Source: an uncultured Oscillospiraceae bacterium
GTDB lineage: Bacteria > Bacillota > Clostridia > Oscillospirales > Oscillospiraceae
Length of the DNA: 64,000 nucleotides
Assembly: GCA_944386055.1 (NCBI GenBank)
Contig: CALWZP010000006.1
Coordinates: forward strand, 1 to 64,000
Reading direction: 5' to 3'
Positions within the stretch are counted from its first letter, which is position 1, and each line of letters starts with the position of its first letter. The notes under the pieces are model-generated. The model searched no databases. It was not told the DNA's origin and saw nothing but the letters and a program-made list of their open reading frames with translations. The position numbers and the translations under genes were made by a program. Positions 25,472 through 35,551 of the stretch are shown one piece after another.

Positions 25472-25565
25472 AGCAACGGCAATCAGAATGAGGACGGGGG
25501 ACGCCATGCGCTTCCGCGGCGCGGTTCCGGACTGCCGCCCCCAACAAGAGAAAGGATGAAACACG

Positions 25566-26015
25566 ATGAAAGTGATCTTGCAGCAGGATGTGAAGGGCCA
25601 GGGAAAGAAGGGCCAGCTGGTGGAGGTGTCCGACGGATACGCCCGCAACTTCCTCCTGCCCAAAAAGCTGGCCGTGCCCGCCACGGCGGAGAATGTGAAC
25701 ACCATGAAGCAGCAGGAGAAGGCCCGCCTGGCCCAGCAGGCCGCCGAGAAGGCGGAGGCGGAGGAGACGGCCCGGAAGCTGAAGGATCTGACGGTGACCA
25801 TCGCCGCCAAGGCGGGAGACGGCGGACGGCTGTTCGGCGCGGTGACCGCCAAGGAGATCTCCGAGGCCCTCGCCGCCCAGCACGGGCTGGCCATCGCCAA
25901 GGCGAAAATCGTCCTGGACGAGCCCATCAAGAGCTGCGGCGGTTATCAGCTGAAGGTGAAGCTGGGCTATGAGGTCGTCGGGACGCTGAAGGTCCAGGTG
26001 AACGAGGCGCAGTGA
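25566..26015 (+). CDS. rplI: 50S ribosomal protein L9
   Basis: 149-residue L9, exact family length. The N-terminal signature MKVILQQDVKGQGKKGQLVEV and YARNFLLPKKLA are diagnostic; a long connecting helix and the C-terminal domain follow. GAAAGGATGAAACACG precedes the ATG. Between gdpP and dnaB, as in many Firmicutes. Confidence 0.97.
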   Translation: MKVILQQDVKGQGKKGQLVEVSDGYARNFLLPKKLAVPATAENVNTMKQQEKARLAQQAAEKAEAEETARKLKDLTVTIAAKAGDGGRLFGAVTAKEISEALAAQHGLAIAKAKIVLDEPIKSCGGYQLKVKLGYEVVGTLKVQVNEAQ

Positions 26016-26112
26016 GAGCAGACAGGAGATAGACGGCGGGAGACGGGGGCGCCCCCTCTCACGGACATCTCCTGTTTTGCAGCTTCTATTCCAACGAAAG
26101 GGCGGTGGTTCC

Positions 26113-27468
26113 ATGGCACTGGAAGAGGATGAACTGCGGGCGCGGCAGATGCCCCACTCGGTGGAGGCGGAGCAGGCGGTGCTGGGGTCCATGCTCATCG
26201 ACTCCCGCTGCGTGCCCGAGGTGATCGAGCGGCTGCGGGGGGAGGACTTCTATCTGCGGCAGAACCGGGAGATCTTTGAGACCATCTACTCCATGTTCAA
26301 CTTCTCCATGACCATCGATCCGGTCACGGTGCTGGAGCAGATGCGGCAGAATGGGGTATACGATGAGAATACCTCGGGCAACTACATCCTCCAGCTGATG
26401 GACACCACCCCCACCGCCGCCAATGTGGGGGAATATGTGGACATCGTCCGGGACAAGGCGCTGCTGCGGCGCATCGGCGACCTGGCGGGGGAGATGACCT
26501 CCATGGTGATGGAGGGGGGCTCCAGCGCCCAGAGCGTGATGGAGATGGCGGAGAGGAAGATCTTCTCCATCCGGCAGGGCCGGGCGGCCCAGGGGCTGGA
26601 GCACATCTCCAGCGTCATCCTCAGCGTGTACCAGCGGCTGGGGGAGCTGGCGGCCAGCGAGTCCGCCATCCCGGGGCTGTCCACCGGACTGGGGGATGTG
26701 GACGCGGCCATCTCGGGGCTGAACAACTCCGATCTGATCCTGCTGGCCGCCCGGCCGGGCATGGGCAAGACCTCCATGGCGCTGAACATCCTGCTCCACG
26801 CGGGAAAGTACTCGGGGAAGAGCGTGGTGTTCTTCTCCCTGGAGATGAGCCGGGAGCAGCTGGCCATGCGGCTGATCTCCAACGAGTCCTTCGTGGACAA
26901 CAAAAAGCTGGTCACCGGCCGGCTCAACGAGGAGGACTGGGTGAAGATCGCCGCCGCCGCCGCCGCCCTGAACCAGACCCAGATCCTCATCGACGACAAC
27001 CCCAGCCTGACGGTGGCGGACATGAACGCCAAGTGCCGCCGGGTGGACAACCTGGGGCTGGTGGTCATCGATTACCTCCAGCTGATGCAGTCCGCCGGCG
27101 GGCGGCAGTACGCCGGGGAGAACCGGCAGCAGGCGGTGAGCGACATCTCCCGGGCCCTGAAGATCATGGCCAAGGAGCTGAATGTGCCGGTGCTGTGCCT
27201 CAGCCAGCTCTCCCGGGCCAATGAGAGCCGCTCCAACAAGCGGCCCATGCTCTCCGACCTGAGAGAGTCGGGGGCCATTGAGCAGGACGCGGACATCGTC
27301 ATGTTCCTCTACCGGGAGGACTACTACGACGAGAACTCGGAGAACCACAACCTGGCCGAGTGCATCATCGCCAAGAACCGCCACGGGGAGACCCGGACGG
27401 TGGAGCTGCAGTGGCTGCCCGAGTACACCACCTTCTCGGGCATCGACCGGCGGCATGAGGAGTACTGA
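26113..27468 (+). CDS. dnaB: Replicative DNA helicase
   Basis: 451-residue DnaB. The N-terminal domain begins with MPHSVEAEQAVLGSMLID. The C-terminal RecA-like motor has Walker A ARPGMGKTS, Walker B LVVIDYLQLM and the SQLSRANESR motif. The ATG at 26113 follows a GGGCGGTGG site; an upstream in-frame ATG at 26077 has none. No intein or insertion is visible. It is followed closely by tilS. Confidence 0.96.
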   Translation: MALEEDELRARQMPHSVEAEQAVLGSMLIDSRCVPEVIERLRGEDFYLRQNREIFETIYSMFNFSMTIDPVTVLEQMRQNGVYDENTSGNYILQLMDTTPTAANVGEYVDIVRDKALLRRIGDLAGEMTSMVMEGGSSAQSVMEMAERKIFSIRQGRAAQGLEHISSVILSVYQRLGELAASESAIPGLSTGLGDVDAAISGLNNSDLILLAARPGMGKTSMALNILLHAGKYSGKSVVFFSLEMSREQLAMRLISNESFVDNKKLVTGRLNEEDWVKIAAAAAALNQTQILIDDNPSLTVADMNAKCRRVDNLGLVVIDYLQLMQSAGGRQYAGENRQQAVSDISRALKIMAKELNVPVLCLSQLSRANESRSNKRPMLSDLRESGAIEQDADIVMFLYREDYYDENSENHNLAECIIAKNRHGETRTVELQWLPEYTTFSGIDRRHEEY

Positions 27469-27511
27469 GGGCGGAGCGTGAAGATAGGAGACAGGAGAAA
27501 CGGGAGGGCGC

Positions 27512-28954
27512 ATGGGGGAGTTTTCCCAGCTGAATGAGATGCTCGCGGCGTACGACATGATCCCGGCGGGGAGCACGGTGGTGTGCGCCGTGTCCGGCGG
27601 GGCGGACTCGGTCTACCTGCTGCACCGGCTGTGGCTGCTGCGGACCATGCTGGACTTCCGGCTGGCGGCCGCCCACTTTGACCACGGCCTGCGGGGGGAG
27701 GAGTCCCGGCGGGACGCGGAGTTTGTCCGGGACTTCGTGGCCCGGTACTGCGGTGCGCAGCAATGTGTCCTTCGGGATGGGACGGAGGTGGAGCTGCCCC
27801 CCGTGGAGCTCATCGTGGGCCGGGGGGATGTGGCCGCCGAGGCCAGAGCCCGGGGGCGGGGCATCGAGGAGACCGCCCGGGAGCTGCGCTACGCCTTTCT
27901 GGAGGAGACGGCGGACCGGGTGGGGGCAGAGCGCATCGCCACCGCCCACACCGCGGACGACGATCTGGAGACCCTCCTGCTCCACCTGCTGCGGGGGACG
28001 GGGCTGCGGGGCCTGACGGGCATCCCGCCCCGGCGGGGGCGGCTGATCCGCCCCATGCTCACCACCACCCGGGAGACGGTGGAGGAATACCTGCGGCGGT
28101 ACGGTCTGCCCCATGTGGAGGACAGCTCCAACACTGACGAGCGCTTCCTGCGCAACCGGCTGCGCCGGCAGGTGGTCCCCCTGCTGAAGGAGTTTTCTCC
28201 CGGGGTGACGGCGCGTATCCCGGACACCGTGGCCCGGCTGCGGGCGGATGAGGCGCTGCTGGAGGAGCTGGCCCAGCCCCTGTGCCGGCAGGCACGGGAG
28301 GAGGGGGAGGACCTGGTGCTCCCCGCAGCGGCCCTGGCCGAAGCGCCGGAACCTCTGGCGGTCCGGGCGGTGCGGCAGCTCATCGCCCGGCTGAGAGGGG
28401 GCGCGGCGGGCCTCACCGCCGCCCACCTGGAGGCGGTGCTCGCCCTGTGCCGGGGGAACGATCCCTCCGCCCAGGTGAGCCTGCCCGGGGGGCTGCTGGC
28501 CTGGCGGGAGTATGACCGGCTGGTGCTGGGCCCCGACGCACCTCCGCCACGGGTGGTTCCCCGGACGGTGACGCCCCCCTGCGTGCTGAAGCTGGAGGGG
28601 GGCTGGACCCTCCGCTGCGAGTGCGGGCCGGTTCCGCATGCGGGGGAGGAAAGCGACGAGTTTTTCCGCTTTGACTGTGCTAAGATAGAGGGGGCGCTAC
28701 GGGTGCGCCCCCGGGAGACCGGGGACGAGCTGGCCCTGCCGGGGCGGCCGCGGCGCAGCCTGAAGAAGCTGTTTATCGACCGGCGGGTGCCCCGCCGCCT
28801 GCGGGAGAGCGTCCCGGTGCTGGCAGACGGGGCTGGGGTGCTGGCTGTGGGCGGCATCGGGGCGGACTGCCGCCGGGCGGCCCTGCCGGGTCAGCCGGCG
28901 CTGTGGGTCCGCTTTGAGAACAAGACCGGGAAGAGAGAGAAAGAGAGGGAATGA
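27512..28954 (+). CDS. tilS: tRNA(Ile)-lysidine synthase
   Basis: 480-residue TilS, which converts the wobble C of the tRNA reading AUA into lysidine. The PP-loop VVCAVSGGADSVYLL (about 24-38) is intact, followed by the TilS substrate-binding domain and a C-terminal domain with RPRETGDELALPGR. GGGAGG precedes the ATG. The hpt start overlaps its stop by 4 bp, the common tilS-hpt-ftsH order. Confidence 0.93.
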   Translation: MGEFSQLNEMLAAYDMIPAGSTVVCAVSGGADSVYLLHRLWLLRTMLDFRLAAAHFDHGLRGEESRRDAEFVRDFVARYCGAQQCVLRDGTEVELPPVELIVGRGDVAAEARARGRGIEETARELRYAFLEETADRVGAERIATAHTADDDLETLLLHLLRGTGLRGLTGIPPRRGRLIRPMLTTTRETVEEYLRRYGLPHVEDSSNTDERFLRNRLRRQVVPLLKEFSPGVTARIPDTVARLRADEALLEELAQPLCRQAREEGEDLVLPAAALAEAPEPLAVRAVRQLIARLRGGAAGLTAAHLEAVLALCRGNDPSAQVSLPGGLLAWREYDRLVLGPDAPPPRVVPRTVTPPCVLKLEGGWTLRCECGPVPHAGEESDEFFRFDCAKIEGALRVRPRETGDELALPGRPRRSLKKLFIDRRVPRRLRESVPVLADGAGVLAVGGIGADCRRAALPGQPALWVRFENKTGKREKERE

Positions 28955-29502
28955 CAATGCATAAGGATGTACAGGAGATCCTGTTCACCGAGGAGCAGCT
29001 GAAGGCCCGGGTGGCCCAGCTGGCGGAGCAGATCAACCGGGACTATGAGGGGAAGGAGCTGATGCTGATCAGCGTGCTGCGGGGCTCCTTCATCTTCATG
29101 GCAGACCTGGTGCGGCAGATCACCGTGCCGTGCAAGGTGGATTTCATGGCGGTGTCCTCCTATGGCAAGGGGACGGTGAGCAGCGGCCAGGTGCAGATCA
29201 CCAAGGACCTGTCGGAGGACATCACCGGCCAGCATCTGCTGGTGGTGGAGGACATTCTGGACTCGGGAAACACCCTGAGCTATCTGCTGGAGATCCTGTG
29301 GGCGCGCCGGCCCGCGTCCATCCGGCTGTGCACCCTGCTGGACAAGCCGGAGCGCCGGGTGAAGCCGGTGAAGCTGGACTACGCCGGGTTCTCCATCCCC
29401 GACGCCTTCGTGGTGGGATATGGCCTGGATTATGACGAGCACTACCGCAATCTCCCGTACATCGGCGTGCTGCGCCCCTCCGTCTACGGCGGGGAGGAGT
29501 GA
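28951..29502 (+). CDS. hpt: Hypoxanthine phosphoribosyltransferase
   Basis: 183-residue purine salvage enzyme making IMP/GMP from hypoxanthine or guanine and PRPP. The PRPP-binding motif LLVVEDILDSGNTLSYL is clear, and ISVLRGSFIFMADLVR is the family N-terminal motif. The ATG at 28951 overlaps the tilS stop; an ATG at 28957 is also possible. Confidence 0.95.
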   Translation: MTMHKDVQEILFTEEQLKARVAQLAEQINRDYEGKELMLISVLRGSFIFMADLVRQITVPCKVDFMAVSSYGKGTVSSGQVQITKDLSEDITGQHLLVVEDILDSGNTLSYLLEILWARRPASIRLCTLLDKPERRVKPVKLDYAGFSIPDAFVVGYGLDYDEHYRNLPYIGVLRPSVYGGEE

Positions 29503-29570
29503 CCGCCGGGCGGCCCCGCCGTCCTCCGCGGCCGGCGGGGAGCATTTTACCCGGAAAGGGCGGATGAGCC

Positions 29571-31454
29571 ATGAAAAAATTTACGATCCGCGACCTGATC
29601 TTCGTGGTGCTGGTGTTCCTGGTGCTGTTCACCGCCACCAGTGCCCTGCAGATGATGGACCGGGAGGACGACCCCAGCTATGCCCAGATCCGCCAGCTCT
29701 TCGAGCAGGAGAAGGTGCGCTATTTCGAGGTGCGGGACGACAACACCCTGGTGCTGGAGCTGCGGGACCCCGAGGAGACGGTGAGCTACCGCCTGGCCAG
29801 CTTCCAGGTGTTTTACGACGACCTGCACGAGCTGATCGACCAGCAGTGGACGGCGAGGATCATCGAGGACTATGACTATCCCCCGGGATTCGTCGCCCCG
29901 TGGTGGCTGTCCTATCTGCCCTATCTGCTGATCTTCGTGTGCTTTGGCTTTTTGATGTATTTCATGTTCGTGCGGCAGGCGGGGGGCGGCGGCTCCGCCG
30001 ACCGCAGCGCCAGCCGTTTCGGCCGGGCCCGGACCAAGAGCCTGGCGGACCAGGGGAAGAAGGTCACCTTCGACGATGTGGCCGGCGCCGACGAGGAGAA
30101 GGAGGAGCTGCAGGAGATCGTGGAGTTCCTCCGGGATCCCCAGCGGTTCACCGCCCTGGGGGCCCGCATCCCCAAGGGGGTGCTGCTGGTGGGCCCGCCG
30201 GGCACCGGCAAGACCCTCATCGCCAAGGCGGTGGCCGGGGAGGCGGGGGTCCATTTCCTGTCCATCTCCGGCTCTGACTTCGTGGAGCTGTATGTGGGCG
30301 TGGGCGCCAGCCGGGTGCGGGACCTGTTCGACCAGGCAAAGAAGGAGGCTCCCGCCATCGTGTTCATCGACGAGATCGACGCCGTGGGCCGCCAGCGGGG
30401 CACCGGCCTGGGCGGCGGCCACGACGAGCGGGAGCAGACCCTGAACCAGCTGCTGGTGGAGATGGATGGCTTCGGCAGCAACGAGGGGGTGGTGGTCATG
30501 GCGGCCACCAACCGGCAGGACATCCTGGACCCCGCTCTGCTGCGCCCCGGCCGGTTCGACCGGCAGATCTATGTGGGCCTGCCCGACATCAAGGGGCGGG
30601 AGGCCATCCTGAAGGTCCATGCCAAGGATAAGCCGCTGGCGGAGGATGTCTCCCTGCGGGAGGTGGCCCGGGGCACCGGCGGCTTCACCGGCGCGGACCT
30701 GGAGAACCTGATGAACGAGGCGGCCCTGCTGGCCGCCCGTGCGGGCCGCCCCTTCATCAATATGACCGACCTGCACGAGGCCATGCTGAAGGTGGTGGCG
30801 GGGCCGGAGAAGCGCAGCCGGGTGGTCACCGAGCAGGCCCGGCGGCTCACCGCCTATCACGAGGCGGGCCACGCCGTGGTGATCCACGAGCTGCCCACCC
30901 AGGACCCGGTACACCAGATCACCATCATCCCCCGGGGACCCGCAGGGGGAATGACCATCTCCCTGCCCCAGGAGGACAAGAGCTACCGCTCCCGCACCGA
31001 GCTGCAGGAGAGCATCGCCGCCTGCCTGGGCGGCCGGGTGGCAGAGCAGATGGTGCTGGGGGACATCTCCACCGGCGCGTCCAACGATCTGCAGCGGGCC
31101 ACCAACATCGCCCGGGCCATGGTCACCAAGTACGGCATGAGCGACAGGCTGGGTACTGTGGTGTTTGACAGCGGCAGCGACGAGATCTTCATCGGCCGGT
31201 CCATGGCCCAGGCCAAGCCCTACTCTGAGGAGGTGGCCGGGGAGATCGACCAGGAGGTGCGGGCCATCATCGACGCCGCCTATGCCCGGTGCCAGGACAT
31301 CCTCACCGCCCGGCGGGCGCAGCTGGAGCAGGTGGCCCAGTACCTGCTGGAGCACGAGACCATGGAGGCCGCGGACTTCCAGGCGGCGTTCGGCGAGGAG
31401 CCCGACGGGCAGGGGCCGGAGGCGTTGCCGGAGAACAGGCCGGCGGAAACTTAA
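29571..31454 (+). CDS. ftsH: ATP-dependent zinc metalloprotease FtsH
   Basis: 627-residue membrane-anchored AAA+ protease for quality control of membrane and regulatory proteins. Two membrane helices (about 7-25 and 108-128) flank an extracytoplasmic domain. The AAA domain has [19 protein letters not shown] and the SRH region [20 protein letters not shown]. The protease active site is HEAGH. Full length. Last gene of the tilS-hpt-ftsH group. Confidence 0.97.
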   Translation: MKKFTIRDLIFVVLVFLVLFTATSALQMMDREDDPSYAQIRQLFEQEKVRYFEVRDDNTLVLELRDPEETVSYRLASFQVFYDDLHELIDQQWTARIIEDYDYPPGFVAPWWLSYLPYLLIFVCFGFLMYFMFVRQAGGGGSADRSASRFGRARTKSLADQGKKVTFDDVAGADEEKEELQEIVEFLRDPQRFTALGARIPKGVLLVGPPGTGKTLIAKAVAGEAGVHFLSISGSDFVELYVGVGASRVRDLFDQAKKEAPAIVFIDEIDAVGRQRGTGLGGGHDEREQTLNQLLVEMDGFGSNEGVVVMAATNRQDILDPALLRPGRFDRQIYVGLPDIKGREAILKVHAKDKPLAEDVSLREVARGTGGFTGADLENLMNEAALLAARAGRPFINMTDLHEAMLKVVAGPEKRSRVVTEQARRLTAYHEAGHAVVIHELPTQDPVHQITIIPRGPAGGMTISLPQEDKSYRSRTELQESIAACLGGRVAEQMVLGDISTGASNDLQRATNIARAMVTKYGMSDRLGTVVFDSGSDEIFIGRSMAQAKPYSEEVAGEIDQEVRAIIDAAYARCQDILTARRAQLEQVAQYLLEHETMEAADFQAAFGEEPDGQGPEALPENRPAET

Positions 31455-31474
31455 AAGAGGAGACAGATAAGAGC

Positions 31475-32407
31475 ATGGAACGCATCCACATCAAGGGGGA
31501 CACCTGGTACCTGGACGCCCCCAGAGCCTCCATCCCGTTTTACAAGCTGGGGGACGGCGAGGTGGTGCTGCTGGACAGCGGCAGCGAGGAGGACGGGGAC
31601 ATCGTGGGCCACTTCCGGGAGCACGGGGAGCGGGTGGCCGCGGTGCTGAACACCCACGGACACCTGGACCATGTCCACAACAATGTGCCCCTGCGGGAGG
31701 CCTTCGGCGCGGAGATCCATATGCCCAAGCTGGAGGCGGCCATGCAGGAGAGCCTGCTGGGGCTGAAGGCGGAGTACAACCCCATCAACTACCGCATCAT
31801 CCAGCAGGTGTTTGCCCACTCCCTGTTCTCCGCCGACCATCTCATCGGGGTGGACCAGGAGGCGGTCACCGTGGGCGGCGCGGTGTTCCGCATCATCCAG
31901 ACGCCGGGGCACTCAGTGTCCCATGTCTCCTTCGTCACCCCGGACAATGTGTGCTACGCCGGGGATGTGTTCTCCTCCCCCGATCTGCTGTCCAAGGCGC
32001 GGATCCTGTACACCTTCTGCTATGCCGAGGACCTGAAGAGCAAGAAAAAGCTGGCCCGGGAGTCCTGCGACTGCTTCATCACCGCCCACCGGGGGGCGTT
32101 CGCCGACGGGAGGGAGCTGGCCCGGGAGAACATCCGCTATCTCTATGAGCGGGTGGAGCTGATGCTGAAGTACCTGGACCGGCCCATGAGCCGGGAGGAG
32201 ATCTACCGGGCGCTGTTCATCGGGCTGGGCCTCCACGGCGGCTCCCCCTGGAAGGAGAGCAACACCCTGAACATGCTGGGGGCGCTGATCGAGTTCCTTC
32301 AGACCACCCGGCGGGTGACCACCGAGTGCCGGGACGGGGTATTCATTTATACCAAGGTTCCCGGAGCGGAGGCGTGGGACATAGAGTCCGAATTATCGGA
32401 CTTATAA
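31475..32407 (+). CDS. MBL-fold metallo-hydrolase
   Basis: 310-residue metallo-beta-lactamase-fold enzyme. Metal-binding motif THGHLDH (HxHxDH) lies near residue 64, followed by TPGHSVSHVSF, YAGDVFSS (Asp ligand) and a final His in ITAHRGAF. A helical C-terminal region (about 215-310) resembles thiolesterase/hydrolase members. The ATG at 31475 has AGAGGAGA upstream; the open frame before it overlaps ftsH and is spurious. Substrate unknown. Confidence 0.87.
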   Translation: MERIHIKGDTWYLDAPRASIPFYKLGDGEVVLLDSGSEEDGDIVGHFREHGERVAAVLNTHGHLDHVHNNVPLREAFGAEIHMPKLEAAMQESLLGLKAEYNPINYRIIQQVFAHSLFSADHLIGVDQEAVTVGGAVFRIIQTPGHSVSHVSFVTPDNVCYAGDVFSSPDLLSKARILYTFCYAEDLKSKKKLARESCDCFITAHRGAFADGRELARENIRYLYERVELMLKYLDRPMSREEIYRALFIGLGLHGGSPWKESNTLNMLGALIEFLQTTRRVTTECRDGVFIYTKVPGAEAWDIESELSDL

Positions 32408-32448
32408 ACTGCTATCCTTTTCTCATCAAGAGGAAAGGAGACGCAGTT

Positions 32449-32568
32449 ATGAACTACGACATCATCTGGGTCAACGGGCATGTGGAGGTCTATGACAGCC
32501 AGGGCGCCTTCTGCTTCTCCGCGGACACCCGCCGGGAGGCCATGGAGGAGCTGGCGGAGACCGCCTGA
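32449..32568 (+). CDS. Hypothetical small protein (39 aa)
   Basis: 39-residue ORF starting MNYDIIWVNGHVEVYD and ending MEELAETA, with AAAGGAG 8 nt before the ATG. Predicted soluble: a beta-rich first half and an amphipathic helical end, with one Cys. It lies 41 bp after the metallo-hydrolase and before a strong terminator, so it is probably the last cistron of that transcript. I recognise no family. The good ribosome binding site and terminator position argue that it is real. Confidence 0.6.
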   Translation: MNYDIIWVNGHVEVYDSQGAFCFSADTRREAMEELAETA

Positions 32569-32612
32569 GCGCCTCGGACAGGCGCGGGGACAAAAACAGA
32601 GGAAAAAATGAA

Positions 32613-32655
32613 GCGCGCCGGCCCCATCTCGGGGCCGGCGCGCCTATGCTTTTTT
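32613..32655 (+). terminator. Terminator after the 39-aa gene
   Basis: GCGCGCCGGCCCC / GGGGCCGGCGCGC stem with a 5-nt loop, then CTATGCTTTTTTC. Confidence 0.88.
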
Positions 32656-32664
32656 CGGCTGAGC

Positions 32665-34173
32665 TCAAGGACCGGCGTCCGATATGCCGGCGTTCTCCGG
32701 CGCCTGCTGCGCGCCGGCGGGAGATTCCTCCCGCCGCCAGGGACGGGTGAGCAGCCAGGACAGCCCCCATCCGGCCAGAATGGCGATGGCGGGCATGAGG
32801 AAATAGCGGTAGCGGGACTGCACCTCGATGAGCAGATGGACGGCAAAGTAGCCGCAGAAGATCAGCACCGGCAGCAGGGAGGAGGGCACCGGACGGCGGG
32901 AGACCAGCCGCCGCGCCAGGGCGCACAAGGCCAGGGCGAAGAGGAGGAGGTAGCCCCCCTTGTCCCAATAGCACAGCAGATTCACCCCCTGTCCCACCGT
33001 GAGGGGGCCTATGAGAGGGGCGGAGTGGTCCAGATGGCCGAAGCCCCAGAACATGTATTCGTTGTCCGCCCACATCAGCTGGCACTTGTCCCACATCAGC
33101 CTGGCCAGGCGGACCGGGCCCACTGACAGGCGCTCCTTCACCGCCTCCCGCATGGCCTGGTCCGCCTCCTCCCCTTGGAGGAGGTAGAGCTGGTCGTAGT
33201 CCTCCTGGTTCCAGGCCCCCGAGGACTCCTCGTTGAAGCCCAGGACGAACTTCCACATGGGCTGGTTGTTGGTCAGGCCGTAGGGGTTGGCGCCGCTCCA
33301 CACCACCGCGGCGGACAGCAGGGCCCCCACCAGGAGGTAGCTCACCGCCAGGGCCGCGGGCCTGGCCAGGGCGGTGAGGATGGCGCGGCCCTCCCGCCGG
33401 AAGCGCAGAGCCAGCCAGATCAGGCAGCACAGCACCGCGGCCAGCAGGGGGATGACCCCGATGGGGCGGATGGCGTTGCCCAGGGCGAAGAGCACCCCTG
33501 CCAGCGCCGCCCGGGGGAGGGTAGGGCGTTCGCCCTCCTTTCCCCCCAGGAACACCCAGACCCCCAGGTAGAGGAGGAAGACAGACAGATGCTGGTTGGT
33601 GAGCACCGCCGCCAGGAACAGCGGGGCGGGGTAGAGCAGGTAGAGCACCCCAGCGGCTAGGGCGGCCCTCCCCCGGGGGAACAGCCGCTGGGCAATGGCC
33701 CACACCAGCACGGCAGAACCCGCCATATACAGGGCGTTGAGCACCTGGAGGGCCAGATATCCCTCCCCGAACAGGCGGATGACAGCGCTCTCATACACCA
33801 CGAAGGCGGTCTGATAGGCCCAGTTGTAGAAGTAGCAGGTGTCCAGGTACAAATAGTCGTGGCTGCCCTGGGCCAGCTGGCAGGCGGCGGTGTACATGGT
33901 CTGGAAGTCCTGTACCGGCTGTGCCCCCACCAGCAGGATCACCGCCAGGGCGCAGAAAAAGCGCACCAGGAAGATGGCCCAGGGGATCCAGCGGCCCTGG
34001 GGGAGAAAGCGGATCAGCAGCACCGCCGCGGCGGCGGTGACCGCCAGGGAGAGCAGGGAGGACCACTGCCCCCGCTGGCCCAGGAAGAGCAGGTTCTGCA
34101 GGACGATGAGGGCGCAGAAGGCCACGGCGCACAGGGTGCACAGCCGGTCCAGCACGGCTCCGGTCTTGGGCAT
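32665..34173 (-). CDS. Multi-pass membrane glycosyltransferase-like protein (ArnT/PMT fold)
   Basis: 502-residue membrane protein with about 11-13 hydrophobic helices. A periplasm-facing acidic segment with QDFQTMYTAACQLAQG follows the second or third helix, and QSRYRYFLMPAIAILAG lies near the end, both usual in GT-C glycosyltransferases of the ArnT/PMT/GT39-83 type that use lipid-linked sugars. AAAGGAGG stands 7 nt before the ATG at 34173. It lies 29 bp after the PLP enzyme gene and is probably cotranscribed. Donor and acceptor unknown. Confidence 0.75.
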   Translation of the reverse strand: MPKTGAVLDRLCTLCAVAFCALIVLQNLLFLGQRGQWSSLLSLAVTAAAAVLLIRFLPQGRWIPWAIFLVRFFCALAVILLVGAQPVQDFQTMYTAACQLAQGSHDYLYLDTCYFYNWAYQTAFVVYESAVIRLFGEGYLALQVLNALYMAGSAVLVWAIAQRLFPRGRAALAAGVLYLLYPAPLFLAAVLTNQHLSVFLLYLGVWVFLGGKEGERPTLPRAALAGVLFALGNAIRPIGVIPLLAAVLCCLIWLALRFRREGRAILTALARPAALAVSYLLVGALLSAAVVWSGANPYGLTNNQPMWKFVLGFNEESSGAWNQEDYDQLYLLQGEEADQAMREAVKERLSVGPVRLARLMWDKCQLMWADNEYMFWGFGHLDHSAPLIGPLTVGQGVNLLCYWDKGGYLLLFALALCALARRLVSRRPVPSSLLPVLIFCGYFAVHLLIEVQSRYRYFLMPAIAILAGWGLSWLLTRPWRREESPAGAQQAPENAGISDAGP

Positions 34174-34202
34174 GGAAAAACCTCCTTTGCAGGGGGAGGG
34201 GA

Positions 34203-35549
34203 TCAGCCCTCCTCCACCACGCTGACGGTGTCCAGGTCGTAGGCGGCGAAAAGCCGCAGCACCTCCGGGGTGATCTCCTCGCCGCTGACGGCGATGGGGA
34301 CGGCGGGGGGGCAGGAGACGGTGAGATCGGCGCATACCCGCCCCAGCGCCTGGGCGGCGGGGACGCGTTCGCTGCGGGCGAAGGCCCCATGCCGGATGGT
34401 CATCCGCCGCCGGGGCGCGGGGAGGCGGGGGAGGGACAGCTCCGGCAGCGGAGCGCGGGGGGACAGGTCCAGATCAGCCCACCAGGCGAGCTTGCGCACC
34501 TCCGGCAGGTTTTCCGGCGTGACCATGAGCACCACGGCGTCCAGGTCGGCAAACTCGCACTCGATGTCCGCCTGCCGCAGCAGGCCGGCCAGCTCGGTGC
34601 CGGTATATCCCCGGCGGCAGCCGGACAGAACGATCTTCAGCGGGTCAGAGGGGAGCACCTGCCACCCGGCCCGGGAGAGCTGCTCCCGCAGCTGCTCCAC
34701 CTGGGGGAGGAAAGCGGCCAGGCGGCCTGGATAGTCCTCACTGAGATAGCGGTTGCACAGGTCCAGGGACTGGAGGATGAGATAGGAAGGGCTGGAGGAG
34801 CCGAACAGGGCCATGGCGGATTTGGCCCACCGGCCCACCTGCGCCTCCGCTTCACGGCTGAGGTGGAGATAGGCCCCTCCGGTGAGCACCGGCAGGGTCT
34901 TGTGGGCGGAGTCGCAGCACATGGCGGCCCCCAGGTCCATAGGGTGCCGGGAGGGGGAGAGAAATTTCAGGTAGGCCCCGTGGGCGTTGTCCACCAGCAG
35001 GGGGACGCCGTGCGCCCGGCACACCGCCGCGATGGCGGCCAGGTCGGGGCTGCCGCCCAGATAGTCGGGGGCGGTGAGGTACACCGCGAAGGGGCGCTCG
35101 TGCCGGATGGCGCCGTCCACCTGTTCCGGAGAGACGGGGCAGGAGCACAGGGAGCGCCGGTCCCCCTCCGGCATCAGCCAGGCCACATCCAGGTCCAGCA
35201 GGGCGCAGGCGGAGACGAAGGCGCGGTGGACATTCCGGGCGGCCAGAAGCCGCGCCCGCCCCTCCCGGGGGCCGTAGCCCAGCAGCGCCAGGCGCAGCAT
35301 GGCCCGGATGCACTGGGAGGAGCCCTCAGTGGAGTAGAGGGTGCGCCCCGCCCCGAAGAGGGCGGCGGCGTTCGCCTCGCTGCGGGCGATGATCCCCTCC
35401 GGGTGATACAGGTCGTCCGCCCCCTCGATCTCGGTGATGTCCAGAGGCTCGCAGCCCAGAAGGGGGACGCCCTTGTGCCCCGGCATGTGCAGGCGCAGGG
35501 TCCCGGAGTGGCGGTAGGCCTGGACGAAGTCGCAGATGGGAGTGTCCAA
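34203..35549 (-). CDS. Orn/Lys/Arg decarboxylase-fold PLP enzyme
   Basis: 448-residue fold-type I PLP enzyme of the Orn/Lys/Arg decarboxylase group (YaaO/SpeA-like). The N-terminal LHMPGHKG motif is diagnostic. The cofactor-binding lysine is in CDSAHKTLPVLTGGA, with LLVDNAHGAY providing the ring-stacking and Asp residues. The TTG at 35549 is chosen because GAGGAG stands 10 nt upstream and homology begins right after; the frame is open upstream inside scfB. It starts 2 bp after the scfB stop. Arginine or lysine decarboxylation is the likely reaction, but substrate cannot be fixed by eye. Confidence 0.83.
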   Translation of the reverse strand: MDTPICDFVQAYRHSGTLRLHMPGHKGVPLLGCEPLDITEIEGADDLYHPEGIIARSEANAAALFGAGRTLYSTEGSSQCIRAMLRLALLGYGPREGRARLLAARNVHRAFVSACALLDLDVAWLMPEGDRRSLCSCPVSPEQVDGAIRHERPFAVYLTAPDYLGGSPDLAAIAAVCRAHGVPLLVDNAHGAYLKFLSPSRHPMDLGAAMCCDSAHKTLPVLTGGAYLHLSREAEAQVGRWAKSAMALFGSSSPSYLILQSLDLCNRYLSEDYPGRLAAFLPQVEQLREQLSRAGWQVLPSDPLKIVLSGCRRGYTGTELAGLLRQADIECEFADLDAVVLMVTPENLPEVRKLAWWADLDLSPRAPLPELSLPRLPAPRRRMTIRHGAFARSERVPAAQALGRVCADLTVSCPPAVPIAVSGEEITPEVLRLFAAYDLDTVSVVEEG

Positions 35550-35551
35550 GG

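Noticed and set aside
23426-25930. 834-codon minus-strand frame opposite gdpP and rplI
   Set aside because: Antisense to two recognisable genes; no ribosome binding site or domain.
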